From: Gloeocapsopsis crepidinum LEGE 06123
GTDB lineage: Bacteria; Cyanobacteriota; Cyanobacteriia; Cyanobacteriales; Chroococcidiopsidaceae
Reading direction: 5' to 3'
NCBI RefSeq assembly: GCF_015207655.1
Contig: NZ_JADEWN010000010.1
Coordinates: 48,651-112,650, forward strand
Length of the DNA: 64,000 bases
Shown here: in pieces, positions 62,930-64,000 of the stretch
Numbering within the stretch: the stretch's first letter is position 1
How the letters are laid out: each line of letters opens with the position of its first letter
The notes under the pieces: model-generated
What the model was told of the DNA's origin: nothing
Databases searched by the model: none
Seen by the model: the letters and a program-made list of their open reading frames with translations, nothing else
Position numbers and translations under genes: made by a program

Positions 62930-63577
62930 ATGAAAGAAACTACTGCCAAAGACAACAAGCGACTACTCCTGATTGACGATGACCCGAACTTGATTTTGCT
63001 CGTCAAGGATTATTTAGAATTCCGTGGTTATGAAGTTATTACCGCAGAAAATGGACGCGAAGCCCTGCAGATTTTAGAGCAGGAAATTCCAGATATGATT
63101 ATTTGCGACGTGATGATGCCAGAAATGGACGGCTACACGTTTGTCAATAATGTACGCCAAGATGAGAGAATCAGCTGGATTCCAGTTTTGTTCCTTTCAG
63201 CTAAAGGTCAAAGTCAAGATCGAGTTAAGGGTCTGAACACAGGTGCTGATGTTTATATGGTCAAGCCATTTGAGCCAGAAGAACTCGTAGCACAGGTAGA
63301 AGCATCTTTAAAACAGGCGTATCGCCGTACTCAGCAGACAAATAACGGTAGTGAGGTTGCACCTAAAATTCAAGTTCCTTTTGATGTTCATCTGACTCAA
63401 ACTGAACTGAAGGTTGTGCAGTTTGTTGCTAGAGGTTTAGCAAACCGTGACATTGCTGAAGAACTTAATGTTAGTCAACGAACTGTAGAAAGTCACGTCT
63501 CAAATATGCTTGGTAAAACGGGATTGCATAACCGTACAGAATTAGCGCGGTGGGCAATTGAAAACCAAATGGCGTGA
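62930..63577 (+). CDS. NarL/LuxR-type response regulator
   Basis: 215 aa. The receiver domain has the acidic pocket IDDDPN, phospho-acceptor Asp60 (IICDVMMPEMDGY), FLSAKGQ and YMVKPFEPEE. The LuxR-type helix-turn-helix (about 150-210) reads LTQTELKVVQFVARGLANRD and RTVESHVSNMLGKTG. No kinase is encoded beside it. It may relate to the cyanobacterial Ycf29-like group, but I cannot settle that from reading alone. Confidence 0.92.
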   Translation: MKETTAKDNKRLLLIDDDPNLILLVKDYLEFRGYEVITAENGREALQILEQEIPDMIICDVMMPEMDGYTFVNNVRQDERISWIPVLFLSAKGQSQDRVKGLNTGADVYMVKPFEPEELVAQVEASLKQAYRRTQQTNNGSEVAPKIQVPFDVHLTQTELKVVQFVARGLANRDIAEELNVSQRTVESHVSNMLGKTGLHNRTELARWAIENQMA

Positions 63578-63767
63578 TCAACTTCAACTATTGAGCGATT
63601 ATCTAGTTATCTAGTTATGCTCTACTACCTAAGTAGGTTTATATTTCTGAAAGTAAATTAACATAAAATTCAGATTCAGATACAGTTTTCAACTACTTGA
63701 TTTCTAATATCTGAGTCTGTTGAATTATGCGAATTCACTTAGTAGGATAACGCTGGTAACTGTTTAT

Positions 63768-63882
63768 TACCACCCGTCTTCTTCTGAAGGTAGCTGTTTC
63801 CAAATTTCTAAATCTAATTCGTTGAGATAGATCAGGGCATTTTGAATTTGTTGGCTGGTTCCTCTTAGTTCTAAGAGGAGGT
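63768..63882 (-). pseudogene. 3' remnant of a small gene cut by an IS5-type element
   Basis: The minus-strand frame ends at TAA 63768-63770 and reads LLLELRGTSQQIQNALIYLN and then ELDLEIWKQLPSEEDGW, a good acidic protein C terminus. Upstream it runs into the IS end (GAGGTCTGAAAAGT on the plus strand) and a stop about 30 bases further. The 5' part of the gene should lie beyond the insertion, outside this window. The junction point is approximate. Confidence 0.5.
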
Positions 63883-63898
63883 CTGAAAAGTAAAAAAG

Positions 63899-63947
63899 CT
63901 CTCGTTACAATAACCTGTCAATAGCAAAAAATGACAGAGAACGAGAG
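63899..63947 (+). promoter_or_regulatory. Nested hairpin before the transposase start
   Basis: CTCTCGTT (63899-63906) pairs with AACGAGAG (63940-63947), and inside it CTGTCA (63915-63920) pairs with TGACAG (63932-63937). It ends two bases before the transposase ATG and would sequester the start region in read-through transcripts. Confidence 0.55.
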
Positions 63948-63949
63948 TC

Positions 63950-64000
63950 ATGGGTCAATCATATCGTACCGATCTCACAGATGAACAATGGGAATTACTG
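63950..64000 (+). CDS. IS5-family transposase, N-terminal fragment
   Basis: 17 codons are visible before the window ends: MGQSYRTDLTDEQWELL. This opening, with the SYRTDLTDEQWE pattern, is typical of IS5-group transposases with a DUF4096-type N terminus. The rest is not in the window, so no catalytic residues can be checked. Confidence 0.75.
   Translation, partial: MGQSYRTDLTDEQWELL

Larger units (their letters stand above)
63878..64000 (+). mobile_element. IS5-family insertion sequence, left end
   Basis: It begins near GAGGTCTGAAAAGT, the likely terminal inverted repeat, and contains a nested stem-loop (63899-63947) and then the transposase start. The rest lies outside the window; the outer boundary is approximate. 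Confidence 0.6.

Overview
The window is cyanobacterial chromosome. The evidence is a complete set of photosynthesis-lineage genes (rpaB, nblS, psb35, bciB, chlI, ndhA-I-G-E, a complex C cofactor-assembly factor) and very frequent HIP1 octamers (GCGATCGC) scattered through genes and spacers. The base composition is moderately AT-rich, and short tandem heptamer-like repeats and interspersed palindromes lie between genes. The ebo cluster suggests a UV- or desiccation-exposed lineage (Nostocales or Chroococcidiopsis-like); that placement is inference. No rRNA, tRNA or CRISPR array was recognised.

Layout. 1-5 kb: the 3' part of rpaB, a complex C assembly gene, a DUF456 membrane protein, a frameshifted small gene and a subtilisin-like protease. 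5-9.2 kb: a minus-strand run purD - nblS - alpha/beta hydrolase; NblS is the known sensor partner of RpaB. 9.3-18.6 kb: DNA photolyase, two Nudix hydrolases, folK, a class A penicillin-binding protein, psb35, a TerB-like protein, rsmB and a fatty-acid desaturase. 18.8-19.4 kb: a MazEF-type toxin-antitoxin pair. 19.5-20.7 kb: bciB (chlorophyll 8-vinyl reductase).

20.7-27.6 kb: the complete six-gene ebo cluster (eboA to eboF, minus strand), linked in other cyanobacteria to export of scytonemin precursors. No scytonemin biosynthesis gene is visible here. 28.4-41.0 kb: the most unusual block. A sigma-70-like factor, a DUF1822 protein, a membrane CHAT-CHASE2 protein and a DUF928 secreted protein (plus strand) converge on a minus-strand set of a small orphan protein, a TpsA exoprotein, its TpsB transporter and a second, exported TPR-CHAT caspase-like protease. 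TpsA, TpsB and the CHAT protease genes overlap one another. I read this as a candidate regulated secretion and protease module.

41.4-53.8 kb: nadK downstream of ndhA-I-G-E, gltA, sixA, a DHH phosphoesterase, an HNH nuclease, alr, a protein made of six exact 19-residue repeats, an unknown protein with a YjzC-like tail and a GT4 glycosyltransferase. 54.7-64 kb: an RRM RNA-binding protein, a degenerate M48 metalloprotease homologue, a VOC protein, chlI, a second MazEF-like pair, a carotenoid-desaturase-like oxidoreductase, a 2Fe-2S ferredoxin-like protein, a NarL-type response regulator, and at the right edge an IS5-type element that seems to have cut into a small gene.
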